From Nocardioides sp. L-11A (GTDB lineage Bacteria; Actinomycetota; Actinomycetes; Propionibacteriales; Nocardioidaceae), in NCBI GenBank assembly GCA_029961745.1, contig CP124680.1, positions 4,898,001 to 4,962,000 on the forward strand: a DNA stretch of 64,000 bases. The letters run 5' to 3'. Below the pieces are notes generated by a model. The model did no database searches. It was not told the origin of the DNA and saw nothing but the letters and a program-made list of their open reading frames with translations. Both the position numbers and the translations under genes were made by a program. Below are positions 27,860 to 38,357 of the stretch, in pieces (within the stretch, counting starts at the first letter, position 1; every line of letters begins with the position of its first letter).

Positions 27860-28265
27860 GCTCGGAGGCGTTCTTCGCCGCCCACAGCGCGAAGCCGAAC
27901 ACCGCAGCGCCGCAGACGATGTCGACCACGACGTGGGTCTGGCGCCACCAGGCCATGTCCGTGGCCCCGGGCACGGTGTAGTGCGCGATGCCGATGAGCC
28001 CCGACAGGGAGTACCCGGTGAGCGCGATCGCGGCGGTCGTGATGTGCCGGCGGAACCACAGCAGCAGCCCCACCGCGCCGAAGGCCGTGAACACGAACCA
28101 GCCGACCGCCACCAGCGTGGCGGACGGAGCCGGTACCGCCGCGTCGGGATCGGGCACCGGGTAGTCGTCGTAGTTGACGTAGTTGTCGACGTAGTGCACG
28201 ACCGACACCAGCACCGCGATCCCGAGCAGCCAGCACAGGACCCTGGTCGCCCGCAGATAGCTCAC
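27813..28265 (-). CDS. Integral membrane protein, about four transmembrane helices, unknown function
   Basis: A 150-residue protein with hydrophobic segments near residues 8-24, 51-70, 76-96 and 110-128, and an acidic, aromatic extracytoplasmic loop (VDNYVNYDDYPVPDPDAA). His, Trp and Asp residues (HYVDNYVNY, WWRQTH) recur but I recognise no family. The end is a Pro/Ala/Gln-rich tail. The start is GTG without a strong ribosome binding site. Its C-terminal 15 codons are also covered by the opposite SRPBCC gene. Upstream lies a long inverted repeat. Confidence 0.7.
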   Translation of the reverse strand: MSYLRATRVLCWLLGIAVLVSVVHYVDNYVNYDDYPVPDPDAAVPAPSATLVAVGWFVFTAFGAVGLLLWFRRHITTAAIALTGYSLSGLIGIAHYTVPGATDMAWWRQTHVVVDIVCGAAVFGFALWAAKNASELIPPAAKQQSAPPSP

Positions 28266-28302
28266 CCGCCCAGACTAGGAGACGGGACCGGGCGGCCCGG
28301 CA

Positions 28303-28396
28303 CTTGTAACTAAGTGTTCGGTCATCCACCCGGGTGCTGTTGCGCCGTTTTCGGCACCACAGCACCCTGGTAGATGACGTAACACTTAGTTACAAG
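28303..28396. repeat. 94-bp imperfect inverted repeat
   Basis: Two 40-nt arms (28303-28342 and 28357-28396) are complementary at about 35 of 40 positions, with the outer 16 bases (CTTGTAACTAAGTGTT) a perfect match and a 14-bp loop. It begins 10 bp after the cysA stop and ends 37 bp before the membrane-protein start. It could terminate the cys operon, but the size and high identity of the arms look more like a small dispersed palindromic or MITE-like element. Confidence 0.85.
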
Positions 28397-28406
28397 GGGC
28401 GTGGCC

Positions 28407-29390
28407 TCAGGCCGTGGCGGCTCCGAGCACCGGCACGGCCGTCGCTCCCGTGGTGGGGCTCAGCCAGACCCGGCTGCCGAGCTCCAGGTCGAGCGCCCGC
28501 GCGTGGGTGCGGGAGAGGACGACCAGGACCGGCTCCTGCTGCCCCTCCACCTCGACGGTGAGCCGCACCTCGAAGCCGACCCGCAGCGCCCGGAGCACGA
28601 CACCGGCCGACGACCCCGGTACGCCGGGCGTCACCGCCACCTCGATGTCGTGCGGACGCAGCCGCAGCGGGCCGAGCCGGGTGACGGCGCCGAGGAAACC
28701 CATCACGAAGTCGTTCGCGGGCTCGTCGTACAGCTCGTCGGGACTGCCGATCTGCTCGATCCGGCCCTCGTTGATGACCACGATCTCGTCGGCGACCTCC
28801 AGGGCCTCCTCCTGGTCGTGGGTCACGAACACCGTGGTCACGTGCACCTCGTCGTGCAGCCGGCGGAGCCAGTCGCGCAGCTCCTTGCGGACTTTCGCGT
28901 CGAGCGCGCCGAACGGCTCGTCCAGCAGCAGCACCGAGGGCTCCACGGCGAGCGCCCGCGCGAGCGCGAGCCGCTGCCGCTGGCCGCCGGAGAGCTGCGA
29001 GGGCAGCCGGTGCGCGAACTGCGAGAGGTGCACGAGCTCGAGCAGCTCGGCCACCTTCGCCTTCACCTCGGCCTTGGGCCGCTTCCTGATCTCCAGGCCG
29101 AAGGCGACGTTCTTGGCCACCGTCATGTGCTTGAACACGGCGTAGTGCTGGAACACGAAGCCGACGTTGCGCTTCTGCGGCGGCAGCCTCGTGGCGTCCA
29201 CGCCCTCGATCTCGACCGAGCCGCCGTCGGCGGACTCCAGGCCGGCGATGATCCGCAGCAGGGTGGACTTGCCGCCGCCGCTGGGCCCCAGCAGGGCGGT
29301 CAGCTGACCGGTGGGCAGGGACACGTTGATGTCGTCGAGCGCGACGAAGTCGCCGTAGCGCTTGCCGACACCCCTGACTTCGATGCTCAT
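28407..29390 (-). CDS. cysA: Sulfate/thiosulfate ABC transporter ATP-binding protein
   Basis: A 327-residue ABC ATPase. Walker [10 protein letters not shown] at 35-43, Q-loop [13 protein letters not shown], signature [15 protein letters not shown], Walker [13 protein letters not shown] and the switch [13 protein letters not shown]; the C-terminal ~90 residues form a TOBE-like regulatory extension. [13 protein letters not shown] is typical of CysA rather than of sugar importers. It powers sulfate uptake with CysT/CysW and the binding protein CysP, all in this operon. Its ATG overlaps the cysW stop. Last gene of the operon. Confidence 0.95.
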   Translation of the reverse strand: MSIEVRGVGKRYGDFVALDDINVSLPTGQLTALLGPSGGGKSTLLRIIAGLESADGGSVEIEGVDATRLPPQKRNVGFVFQHYAVFKHMTVAKNVAFGLEIRKRPKAEVKAKVAELLELVHLSQFAHRLPSQLSGGQRQRLALARALAVEPSVLLLDEPFGALDAKVRKELRDWLRRLHDEVHVTTVFVTHDQEEALEVADEIVVINEGRIEQIGSPDELYDEPANDFVMGFLGAVTRLGPLRLRPHDIEVAVTPGVPGSSAGVVLRALRVGFEVRLTVEVEGQQEPVLVVLSRTHARALDLELGSRVWLSPTTGATAVPVLGAATA

Positions 29391-30235
29391 GAACGATCCT
29401 CCTTGCGGATCAGGGAGACGACCACGAGAGCCAGCACGGAGGCCAGCACGAGCACGAACGCGGCGGCGTACGCCGTGGGCTCCTCGTAGTTGTTGTAGCG
29501 GTTCTGGATGAGGAGGGTGGCGGTCTCGCCGCGGAACTCGGCGCCCGGACTGACGATCTTGACCGCGCCGAACTCGCCGAGCGAGCGGGCCATGCTCAGC
29601 ACCACGCCGTACACGACCGCCCACTTGATGCTGGGCAGCGTGATCCGCCGGAAGGTCTGCCAGCCGCTGGCCCCGAGGCTGCTGGCCGCGAGCTCGGCAT
29701 CGGTGCCAATCTCCTCGAGCACCGGCACGATCTCGCGGATCACCAGCGGCAGGCTGACGAACGCGGTCGCCATGATCAGGCCCGGGGTGGTGCCGATGAC
29801 ATAGAAGCCGACCGACTCCAGCGCCTCGCCGAACCAGCCCTTGCCGGTGCTGTAGGCCAGCACGAGCGCCAGGCCGACGACGACCGGGGAGACCGACATC
29901 GGCAGGTCGATGAGCACCGAGAGGATGCGCCGCCCGGGGAACTGGTAGCGGACGAGCAGCAGCGAGATGCCCACGCCGAACAGGGTGTTGATGACGACGG
30001 CCCAGAACGCGACCGTGACGGTGAGGTTGAAGGCGTAGGTCACCGACGGGTCGCTGAGCCGCTCCCAGAAGGCCGCGAACCCGCCCTCGGCGCCGCGGTC
30101 GGCCGGGGCGAAGGTCTGCTTGCCGACCTCGAAGAGCGGCCAGATCACCAGCACCGCGAGATAGGCGATCACGAACGCCCGCAGGACATAGGTCACCGGG
30201 CCCTTGCGGCTCCGGATCGATCGGGTGTCAGCCAC
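29387..30235 (-). CDS. cysW: Sulfate ABC transporter permease CysW
   Basis: A 282-residue permease with six predicted membrane helices and the EAA-loop for ATPase contact ([20 protein letters not shown]). Family markers include [14 protein letters not shown] [13 protein letters not shown] in the first loop and [13 protein letters not shown]. It pairs with CysT to form the channel for sulfate/thiosulfate. GTG start 2 bp after the cysT stop; 4-bp overlap with cysA downstream. Confidence 0.94.
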   Translation of the reverse strand: MADTRSIRSRKGPVTYVLRAFVIAYLAVLVIWPLFEVGKQTFAPADRGAEGGFAAFWERLSDPSVTYAFNLTVTVAFWAVVINTLFGVGISLLLVRYQFPGRRILSVLIDLPMSVSPVVVGLALVLAYSTGKGWFGEALESVGFYVIGTTPGLIMATAFVSLPLVIREIVPVLEEIGTDAELAASSLGASGWQTFRRITLPSIKWAVVYGVVLSMARSLGEFGAVKIVSPGAEFRGETATLLIQNRYNNYEEPTAYAAAFVLVLASVLALVVVSLIRKEDRS

Positions 30236-31076
30236 GGCGCGCCACCCGCCTCGAGATGAGGTCGAGGATCACGATCGTCACGATCGCCACGACCAGCAGC
30301 AGGACGGCGACCGCCGCCGCGCCCGCCTGGTTGTCGCCCTCGAGGAACTTGAGGATCTTCAGCGACGCGACCTCGGTCTCGTAGGGCGTGTTGCCGGAGA
30401 TGAGGACGAGGGAGCCGAACTCGCTGATCGCCCGGGCGAACCCGAGCGACGAGCCCGCCGCGATCGCCGGGACCAGGCTGGGCAGGATGATCCGCCGGAA
30501 GGTGGTGGCCCGCGACGCACCGAGCGAGGCCGCCGCCTCCTCCACGTCGGCGTCGAGCTCGATGAGGACGGGCTGGACGGTACGGACGACGAAGGGCAGG
30601 GTCACGAACAGCAGCGCCAGGAAGATGCCCTGGCGGGTGTTCACGATGTTGATGCCGACCGGGCTCTCGGGGCCCCAGAGGCTGAGCAGGACGAGGCCCG
30701 CGACGATGGTCGGCAGCGCGAACGGGATGTCGATGACGACGTCGAGGATCCGCTTGCCCGGGAACTGGTCGCGGACGAGCACCCAGGCCACGATGGTGCC
30801 GAGCACGGCGTTCACCGCGGTCACCAACAGCGCCTCGACGACCGTGAGTCGCAGGGCCGCGAAGGTCTGGGCGTCGGTCAGCGTGCCCCAGAAGCGGTCG
30901 AACCCGCCGTCCGCGGCGGCCCCCACGACCGCGGCGAGCGGCAGCAGCACGAGGACGCTGAACCAGACCAGCGCCACGCCCAGCCCCACGCCCGAGGTCG
31001 GCGTGAGGCGGAACAGCCCGCTGGGCCGGCTCGTGGTGCGAGCCGGCCCAACGGGAGCGACGAGGGTGTCGGTCAC
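30228..31076 (-). CDS. cysT: Sulfate ABC transporter permease CysT (CysU)
   Basis: A 282-residue permease with six membrane helices, the conserved DIPFALPTIVAGLVLLSLWG segment and the EAA-type loop EEAAASLGASRATTFRRIIL. It is the partner of CysW in the inner-membrane channel. The start is the GTG overlapping the cysP stop (GTGA); longer readings upstream are arginine-rich and out of character. Confidence 0.94.
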   Translation of the reverse strand: MTDTLVAPVGPARTTSRPSGLFRLTPTSGVGLGVALVWFSVLVLLPLAAVVGAAADGGFDRFWGTLTDAQTFAALRLTVVEALLVTAVNAVLGTIVAWVLVRDQFPGKRILDVVIDIPFALPTIVAGLVLLSLWGPESPVGINIVNTRQGIFLALLFVTLPFVVRTVQPVLIELDADVEEAAASLGASRATTFRRIILPSLVPAIAAGSSLGFARAISEFGSLVLISGNTPYETEVASLKILKFLEGDNQAGAAAVAVLLLVVAIVTIVILDLISRRVARRG

Positions 31077-32107
31077 TGCTTGGTCGCCTCGGCGTACAGC
31101 TGGTCGAAGCGGAGCTTCTCGCCGTCCTTGCCGAACCACTCGGCGTTGATCGCGCTCCAGCCGCCGAGGTCGGCGGCCGTGCTCAGGGACGCCGGCGTCG
31201 GGAACGGGTCGGCCGGGTCGTTCGCGCCCTCGACCTCGATGCCGGAGATGTCCAGGTCGCCGACCGGCCGGAAGCCCTTCTTCACGAACGCGGTCTGGCC
31301 CGCGTCGCTGAGGATGAAGTCCAACCAGTCCTGCGCGACCGGGTTGGCGTCCTTCAGGACGGCGCCCGGGTTCTCGATGAGGAAGGTGTGGTCCGGGACG
31401 ATGTAGTCGAGATCCTCGCCGTTCTGCTTGGCGAGGATGGCCTCGTTCTCGTAGGTGAGCAGCACGTTGCCGACGCCCTTCTTGAAGGCCTCGGTCGCCT
31501 CGCGACCGCTGGCCGCCCAGGTCGTCACGTTGGAGAACACCTTCTTCAAGAAGGCGTCCGCCTCCTCCTCGGTCGCGCCGTTCTGCTTGGCGTAGGTGTA
31601 GAGCGCGAGGATGTTCCACTTCGCCGAGCCGGAGCTGGCCGGGTCCGGCGTGACGATGGTGACGTCGTCGCGGGTGAGGTCGTCCCAGTCCTCGATGCCC
31701 AGCGGGTTGCCCGCCTGCGTGGCGATCACCGCGACCGAGCTGGAGACGATGCCCCGGGTCGGCCCGGCGTTCCAGTCGTCGGCGACGAGACCGGCGTCGA
31801 CCAGCCGGGTCAGGTCCGGCTCGAGCGAGAAGACGACATAGTCGACGTCCTTGCCCTTGGTGTCCACCACCTTGCGGCTCTGGTCACCCGAGGCGCCGTA
31901 CGAGCCCGAGAAGGTCACGCCCTTGCCGGCGTCGGTCTTGTTGAACTCCGCCGCGGCGGCCTTGTTGCCGGCCTCCGGGACCGCGAAGCCGACGATATTG
32001 ACCGTCTCGCCGTCTCCACTGCCGTTGCCCCCGTCGGCGCTCGCGCACGCAGTCAGCGCCAACGCTCCGGTGACCGCCAGGGCGGCGGCCTTGATGACTC
32101 GCTTCAT
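31073..32107 (-). CDS. cysP: Sulfate-binding lipoprotein
   Basis: A 344-residue solute-binding protein. A lipoprotein signal peptide ends in LALTAC with the lipidated Cys21; the mature part has the sulfate-binding hallmarks GASGDQSRKV, VDYVVFSLEPDLTRLVDAGL, DDVTIVTPDPASSGSAKWN and LTYENEA. It captures sulfate or thiosulfate at the cell surface for CysTWA. I chose the second ATG (MKRVIK) because AAGGA lies 9 bases before it, while it abuts the first ATG (MSAMKR); three residues are in doubt. First gene of the cys operon, with an AT-rich promoter region upstream. Confidence 0.93.
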   Translation of the reverse strand: MKRVIKAAALAVTGALALTACASADGGNGSGDGETVNIVGFAVPEAGNKAAAAEFNKTDAGKGVTFSGSYGASGDQSRKVVDTKGKDVDYVVFSLEPDLTRLVDAGLVADDWNAGPTRGIVSSSVAVIATQAGNPLGIEDWDDLTRDDVTIVTPDPASSGSAKWNILALYTYAKQNGATEEEADAFLKKVFSNVTTWAASGREATEAFKKGVGNVLLTYENEAILAKQNGEDLDYIVPDHTFLIENPGAVLKDANPVAQDWLDFILSDAGQTAFVKKGFRPVGDLDISGIEVEGANDPADPFPTPASLSTAADLGGWSAINAEWFGKDGEKLRFDQLYAEATKQ

Positions 32108-32380
32108 CGCACTCATTCCTTGCTGTCCGGGCCGGCCTCTCGGGGGCCAGTTCCATCAAACTAGATCGGAATAATACATATAAGAGAATTAAGAGACTCG
32201 CTCACTAGACAAATCGACGAGCCGCCATGACCGACCTCACACCCCCACGGAGGCCGCCGGAGCGCCCATCAGGCGGCGCGGCCACCGCTGCGCCACGGCG
32301 GCGGACTATCGTGGTGAGCGTTCGTCGAGCCGCGTCGATCCGGCGGCCGGCGCGAGCAGGACAGGTGTCCACCCAAGAAG
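32108..32380 (-). promoter_or_regulatory. AT-rich promoter region of the cys operon, and spacer to korA
   Basis: About 35 bp at 32165-32200 are strikingly A+T-rich for this genome. Read toward cysP it contains TATTAT (32176-32171), a good -10, with only a weak GAGTCT 17 bp upstream, so activation by a factor is likely. The rest of the stretch, toward korA, is ordinary GC-rich sequence in which I see no gene. Confidence 0.5.
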
Positions 32381-32409
32381 TGGAACGTGTTCTAGATTGG
32401 CTCTAGAAT
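32381..32409 (+). promoter_or_regulatory. Candidate korAB promoter with a KstR-like palindrome
   Basis: TGGAACGTGTTCTA (32381-32394) fits the TNNAACNNGTTNNA pattern of the TetR-type lipid regulator KstR. It overlaps a possible -35 (TGGAAC) placed 17 bp before TAGAAT (32404-32409). A second perfect inverted repeat, TTCTAGA-N5-TCTAGAA, spans 32390-32408. The regulator identity is speculative; the palindromes are plain. Confidence 0.4.
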
Positions 32410-32473
32410 CGGCTCACCTGAAGCTGTCATCGCGCGCGAGGCCGCCATCGATGTCGAGAGAAGTGGAGCAGGT

Positions 32474-34434
<1,961 letters not shown>

Positions 34435-34438
<4 letters not shown>

Positions 34439-35544
34439 CCACCATCGACCTCGGCAACCCGTCCCTGCGCTCCGGCACCGAGCTGGTCCCCTCGCTCGGC
34501 GAGGGAGAGACCCAGACCGGCAAGGACTTCTCCAGCGACCAGGAGGTCCGCTGGTGCCCCGGCTGCGGCGACTACGCCGTCCTCAAGGCCGTCCAGTCCT
34601 TCCTCCCCGACCTGGGCCTGCGCCGCGAGAACATCGTGTTCGTCTCCGGCATCGGCTGCTCCTCACGCTTCCCCTACTACCTCGACACCTACGGCATGCA
34701 CTCGATCCACGGCCGCGCGCCGTCGATCGCCACCGGCATCGCCACCGCCCGCGAGGACCTCAACGTCTGGGTCGTCACCGGTGACGGCGACGCACTGTCC
34801 ATCGGCGGCAACCACCTGATCCACGCCCTGCGCCGCAACGTGAACATGACGATCCTGCTGTTCAACAACCGGATCTACGGCCTGACCAAGGGCCAGTACT
34901 CCCCCACCTCCGAGACCGGCAAGGTCACCAAGTCCACCCCCGTGGGCTCGATCGACCACCCGTTCAACCCGGTCTCGCTCGCGCTCGGTGCCGAGGCGTC
35001 GTTCGTGGCGCGGACCATCGACTCCGACCGCAAGCACCTCACCGCCGTCCTCGCCGCCGCCGCCGCCCACCGCGGCACCTCGCTGGTCGAGATCTACCAG
35101 AACTGCCCGATCTTCAACGACGGCGCCTTCGACGCGATCAAGGACAACGACACCAAGGCCCACGCGATCATCCCGCTGGTCCACGGCGAGCCGATCACCT
35201 TCGGCACCCGCGACGAGGCCACCGGGCTGGGCGACAAGGCCCTGGTCCGCGCCGCCGGCGGCGTCGAGGTCGCCGACACGGCCTCCGTGCCCGCCGACGC
35301 GATCCTCGTCCACGACGCCCACGACCCGGACCCGTCGACGGCGTTCGCGGTCAGCCGGCTGACCGACGCCGGCTACCTCAACCGCAGCCCGATCGGGATC
35401 TTCCGCCAGGTCGACCGCCCGACGTACGACGACCAGGCCCGGGCCCAGGTCGCCACCGCGACCCAGGCCGTCGCCGACCGGGGGACGCCAGAGGAGCGGC
35501 TCGCCGCCCTGATCGGCGCCGGGGACACCTGGACCGTCGACTGA
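34435..35544 (+). CDS. korB: 2-oxoglutarate:ferredoxin oxidoreductase, beta subunit
   Basis: A 369-residue thiamine-diphosphate subunit. WCPGCGDYAVL (Cys41, Cys44) with a further Cys in GIGCSSRFPYY forms the [4Fe-4S] site, and GDGDALSIGGNHLIHALRRN plus NNRIYGLTKGQYSPTS is the ThDP/Mg2+ motif. It contains the catalytic centre for decarboxylation of 2-oxoglutarate, complementing KorA. A ferredoxin gene is not seen nearby. The operon ends at a strong hairpin 37 bp after the stop. Confidence 0.95.
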
Positions 35545-35580
35545 CCGGCCGGCCCACCCGGCCCGGACCCCGCGGACAAA

Positions 35581-35618
35581 GCGAAGCGCCGCCGAGCAGG
35601 AGCTCGGCGGCGCTTCGC
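35581..35618. terminator. Bidirectional terminator between korB and a convergent gene
   Basis: A perfect 16-bp stem (35581-35596 with 35603-35618; GCGAAGCGCCGCCGAG and its complement) with a 6-bp loop. It is preceded on the plus strand by AAA, giving TTT on the minus strand, so it should stop transcription from the small secreted-protein gene as well as from korB. Confidence 0.85.
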
Positions 35619-35635
35619 GTCGGGTGTCACCGCAT

Positions 35636-36073
35636 TCAGCGACGGCTGACGGTGAACTTGTAGCTGGCCTTGGCGTAGACCGCGTCGCCCTTGGCGATGA
35701 CCTTGTACTTGGTCTTCTTGCCCTTCTCGGCGCGGACGAAGACCTTCTTGGTGAGGCCATCGCCCTTGGTCTTGACCTTGGCGATGCGGACCCAACGGCC
35801 GTTGCGCTTGACGTAGACCTTCATCTTGACGCCCGCGGCGAGCGGGTCGGTCGCGAACTTGGCCCAGAGACGCTTGCCGTAGCAGCCAGCCGCGGGGTGC
35901 GGACCGCAGTCGCCGATCAGGACCGTACGCGGCGTGACGCCCTTGGCGGCGACGACCTGGCCGGGCTGGACCTGGATGGAATCGGCCTGCGCGGCCGTCG
36001 GTGCGAGCGTCAGTCCCAGCAGGGCAGCCGTGACGGCGGCCACCAGGACGGAGATGGTGCGAATGAATCGCAT
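35636..36073 (-). CDS. Small secreted basic protein, unknown function
   Basis: A 145-residue exported protein with a Sec signal peptide (MRFIRTISVLVAAVTAALLG, cleavage after AQA at ~30). The mature part has a cysteine pair (GDCGPHPAAGCYG) and a lysine-rich beta-strand pattern (VKMKVYVKRNGRWVRIAKVK), resembling an Ig/bacterial-SH3-like fold, giving a very basic protein. No family is recognised. Its ATG follows AGGGGGAG. It is monocistronic, ending at the shared terminator with korB. Confidence 0.75.
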   Translation of the reverse strand: MRFIRTISVLVAAVTAALLGLTLAPTAAQADSIQVQPGQVVAAKGVTPRTVLIGDCGPHPAAGCYGKRLWAKFATDPLAAGVKMKVYVKRNGRWVRIAKVKTKGDGLTKKVFVRAEKGKKTKYKVIAKGDAVYAKASYKFTVSRR

Positions 36074-36187
36074 AGGGACTCCCCCTCGTGATCAGGATCG
36101 TTCGTGGACACGGCCTTCGTGCCCGCATGGGCGCTACCTGAAACCACCTCGCCCCCGCGAGCCGGAACACGCCGCTAGGGTCCCAGT

Positions 36188-37096
36188 GTGTCGGACCAGC
36201 GTCGCGGGCTCGCCCTCGGGTTCCTCGCCTACCTGCTCTGGGGTGCCTTTCCCCTCTACTGGCCCCTGCTCAAACCCAGTGGCGCCGTGGAGATCCTGGC
36301 TCATCGCATCGTCTGGTCGGTGGTCGTCATGGGGCTGCTCGTCCTGGCTCTGCGCCGGGGGGCCGCCCTGCGTGCCGTCCTGCGCGACCGGCGCCGGACC
36401 GCCCTGCTCCTCGCCGCGGCCGTCGTGATCACCGGCAACTGGGGCATCTACATCTACGCGGTCAACAGCGACCGCGTCGTCGAGGGATCCCTGGGCTACT
36501 TCATCAACCCCCTCGTCACCGTGTTGCTCGGTGTGCTGGTGCTCGGGGAGCGGCTCCGGCCGGTCCAGTGGGCGGCACTCGCCGTGGGGGCCGTCGCGGT
36601 CGTCGTGCTGACCGTGGACTACGGCCGGCCACCGGTGATCGCGCTCGCGTTGGCGATGTCCTTCGGCACCTACGGCCTCGCGAAGAAGTCCGCCGGCGTC
36701 GGCGCGATCGAGAGCCTGGCCTTCGAGACCGCGGTGATCGCGCCCGTCGCCCTGTCCTACCTGGTGTGGCTGGGTGCGGCCGGGCGCGGGCACTTCGCCG
36801 ACGAGGGGACCGGCCACGTCGCGCTCCTGATCGCGAGCGGCATCATCACCGCCGTACCGTTGCTGTGCTTCAGCGCCGCGGCGACCCGGGTGTCGATGAC
36901 CAGTCTCGGGCTGCTGCAGTACCTCACCCCGATCCTGCAGTTCGCCCTCGGCATCACGGTGGTCGGCGAGGCGATGCCGGCCGGGCGGTGGGTCGGGTTC
37001 GGGCTGGTCTGGCTCGCGCTGGTCGCGTTCACCGTCGACGCCCTACGTCACCGACGCCGCCAGCTCGCCCTCGCGGCCGAGTCCTGCGCACTCTGA
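36188..37096 (+). CDS. rarD: RarD / EamA-family transporter
   Basis: A 302-residue membrane protein with ten predicted helices in two EamA repeats. The opening RRGLALGFLAYLLWGAFPLYWPLL, the ITGNWGIYIYAVNSDRVVEGSLGYFINPLV segment and LLQYLTPILQF are diagnostic of RarD proteins, a branch of the drug/metabolite exporter superfamily whose natural solute is not known (chloramphenicol sensitivity gave the name). GTG start. It is convergent with the fic gene, 27 bp apart. Confidence 0.9.
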   Translation: MSDQRRGLALGFLAYLLWGAFPLYWPLLKPSGAVEILAHRIVWSVVVMGLLVLALRRGAALRAVLRDRRRTALLLAAAVVITGNWGIYIYAVNSDRVVEGSLGYFINPLVTVLLGVLVLGERLRPVQWAALAVGAVAVVVLTVDYGRPPVIALALAMSFGTYGLAKKSAGVGAIESLAFETAVIAPVALSYLVWLGAAGRGHFADEGTGHVALLIASGIITAVPLLCFSAAATRVSMTSLGLLQYLTPILQFALGITVVGEAMPAGRWVGFGLVWLALVAFTVDALRHRRRQLALAAESCAL

Positions 37097-37123
37097 GGTG
37101 GTCGGACACGTCGGCGCCGGACC

Positions 37124-38206
37124 TCACTCCGGGCGCGTGAGCACGTCGAGGAACTCATGGTTGACGAACAGCAGCTCCCGCCCCACCTTGGCCTCGTAGA
37201 GAAGGCCCGCGCTGACGAGGGCGTGCAGCCAGGTCGAAGCGATCTGTCTCGACACATCGCACCGCTCCACGACAGAGCCGATGCGGCAGTAGGGCTGCTC
37301 GAAGAGGACCGACAGGAACCGGGCATCACGACCACCCGGCGTGGCGGCACGCGCCCGCTCGGCGATCTCGTTCTGGCAGGCACGGATGGAGCCGATCTTC
37401 CGCGTGGTCGAGGTTGCCGACTCCCGCACGACCTCCAGCATGTGGCAGACCCATTCGATCCAGGCACCCTCAGCGCTGACCGCGCGCAGGAGACGGTAGT
37501 AGTCGTGCTTCCGCGCGATGATCGACCGTGAGAGGTAGAGGATCGGCTCGTCCAACAGACCCGACTGGATGAGCATGAGGATGTTGATGACGCGCCCGGT
37601 GCGCCCGTCGCCGTCGTGGAACGGGTGGATCGCCTCGAACTGATAGTGCGCGACCGCCATGCGCACCAACGGATCGAGGTCCTCCTCGCCATGGACGAAG
37701 CGTTCCCAGGCAGCCAGCTTCTCGCGGATCACGTCCGCTCCCTCAGGAGGCGCGTCGACCACCTCACGAGTGCCGGGGTTCACGATCCGCGTGCCAGGAA
37801 CCGCCCGAATGTCCATGTCCCGCCCTTGGAGGCGAGAACAGATGGTCGCTGCCGTCGTGGCGGAGAGAGGGCTGCTCCGGATGGCATCGACCCCGGCGAA
37901 GAGAGCGGTGCGGTAGCGCAGCGCCTCCTTGGTGGCATGGTCACCACCACCGGAGTCGACGTGCTTGAACAGCTCGTCCGCCGTCGTCACGATGTTCTCG
38001 ATCTCCGAACTCGCTTGCGCCTCGAGCAGCGGCACGGCGTGGATCAGCACGTTCGGGTTCGGCAGCAGTCGTCCCGCCTGAGCCAGCGTCGCCAAGGCAG
38101 CGCGCGCTTCGATAGCGGCCTTGAGCACCTCTTTCGGCTCGAGGTCGAGCCCGACCGGAGGCAGTTCCGGAAGGTCGTTGAAGGGGATCTCGGGATTCCA
38201 GACCAC
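37124..38206 (-). CDS. Fic-family AMPylator with N-terminal inhibitory motif and C-terminal winged helix
   Basis: A 360-residue Fic protein. The inhibitory helix motif SSEIEN ([S/T]xxxE[N/G]) is at residues 66-71, the Fic core at ~105-230 with the active-site loop HPFHDGDGR at 194-202 (His194; Asp in place of the usual Asn, common in this subfamily), and a C-terminal winged-helix-like segment (CRIGSVVERCDVSRQIASTW). Fic proteins transfer AMP to hydroxyl side chains; class II members hold themselves inactive. The gene stands alone, with a perfect inverted repeat just upstream that its own DNA-binding end might recognise. Its base composition is somewhat less GC-rich than its neighbours, hinting at acquisition. 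Confidence 0.88.
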   Translation of the reverse strand: MVWNPEIPFNDLPELPPVGLDLEPKEVLKAAIEARAALATLAQAGRLLPNPNVLIHAVPLLEAQASSEIENIVTTADELFKHVDSGGGDHATKEALRYRTALFAGVDAIRSSPLSATTAATICSRLQGRDMDIRAVPGTRIVNPGTREVVDAPPEGADVIREKLAAWERFVHGEEDLDPLVRMAVAHYQFEAIHPFHDGDGRTGRVINILMLIQSGLLDEPILYLSRSIIARKHDYYRLLRAVSAEGAWIEWVCHMLEVVRESATSTTRKIGSIRACQNEIAERARAATPGGRDARFLSVLFEQPYCRIGSVVERCDVSRQIASTWLHALVSAGLLYEAKVGRELLFVNHEFLDVLTRPE

Positions 38207-38220
38207 ACGTCAACTCTGTC

Positions 38221-38241
38221 AACAGATCCGACCTATCTGTT
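38221..38241 (-). promoter_or_regulatory. Operator-like inverted repeat upstream of fic
   Basis: AACAGAT (38221-38227) and ATCTGTT (38235-38241) are perfect complements around a 7-bp spacer, 15 bp before the fic GTG. The surrounding sequence is A/T-rich. The site would suit an autoregulatory winged-helix protein. Confidence 0.5.
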
Positions 38242-38357
38242 AAATGAACGCCGAAAAATCAACACGTTCCGCGAACGCGTGGGGTTCCTTGACGTGTCGT
38301 ACGGCGTGCCGGTTCGGGTGTGCTCAGCCTGGCAGCCGGCGTGCTGAAAGACCTGGC

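Noticed and set aside
37094-37124. Hairpin terminator between rarD and fic
   Set aside because: TGAGGT and ACCTCA can pair, but the stem is short and interrupted and there is no T run, so I do not call it.
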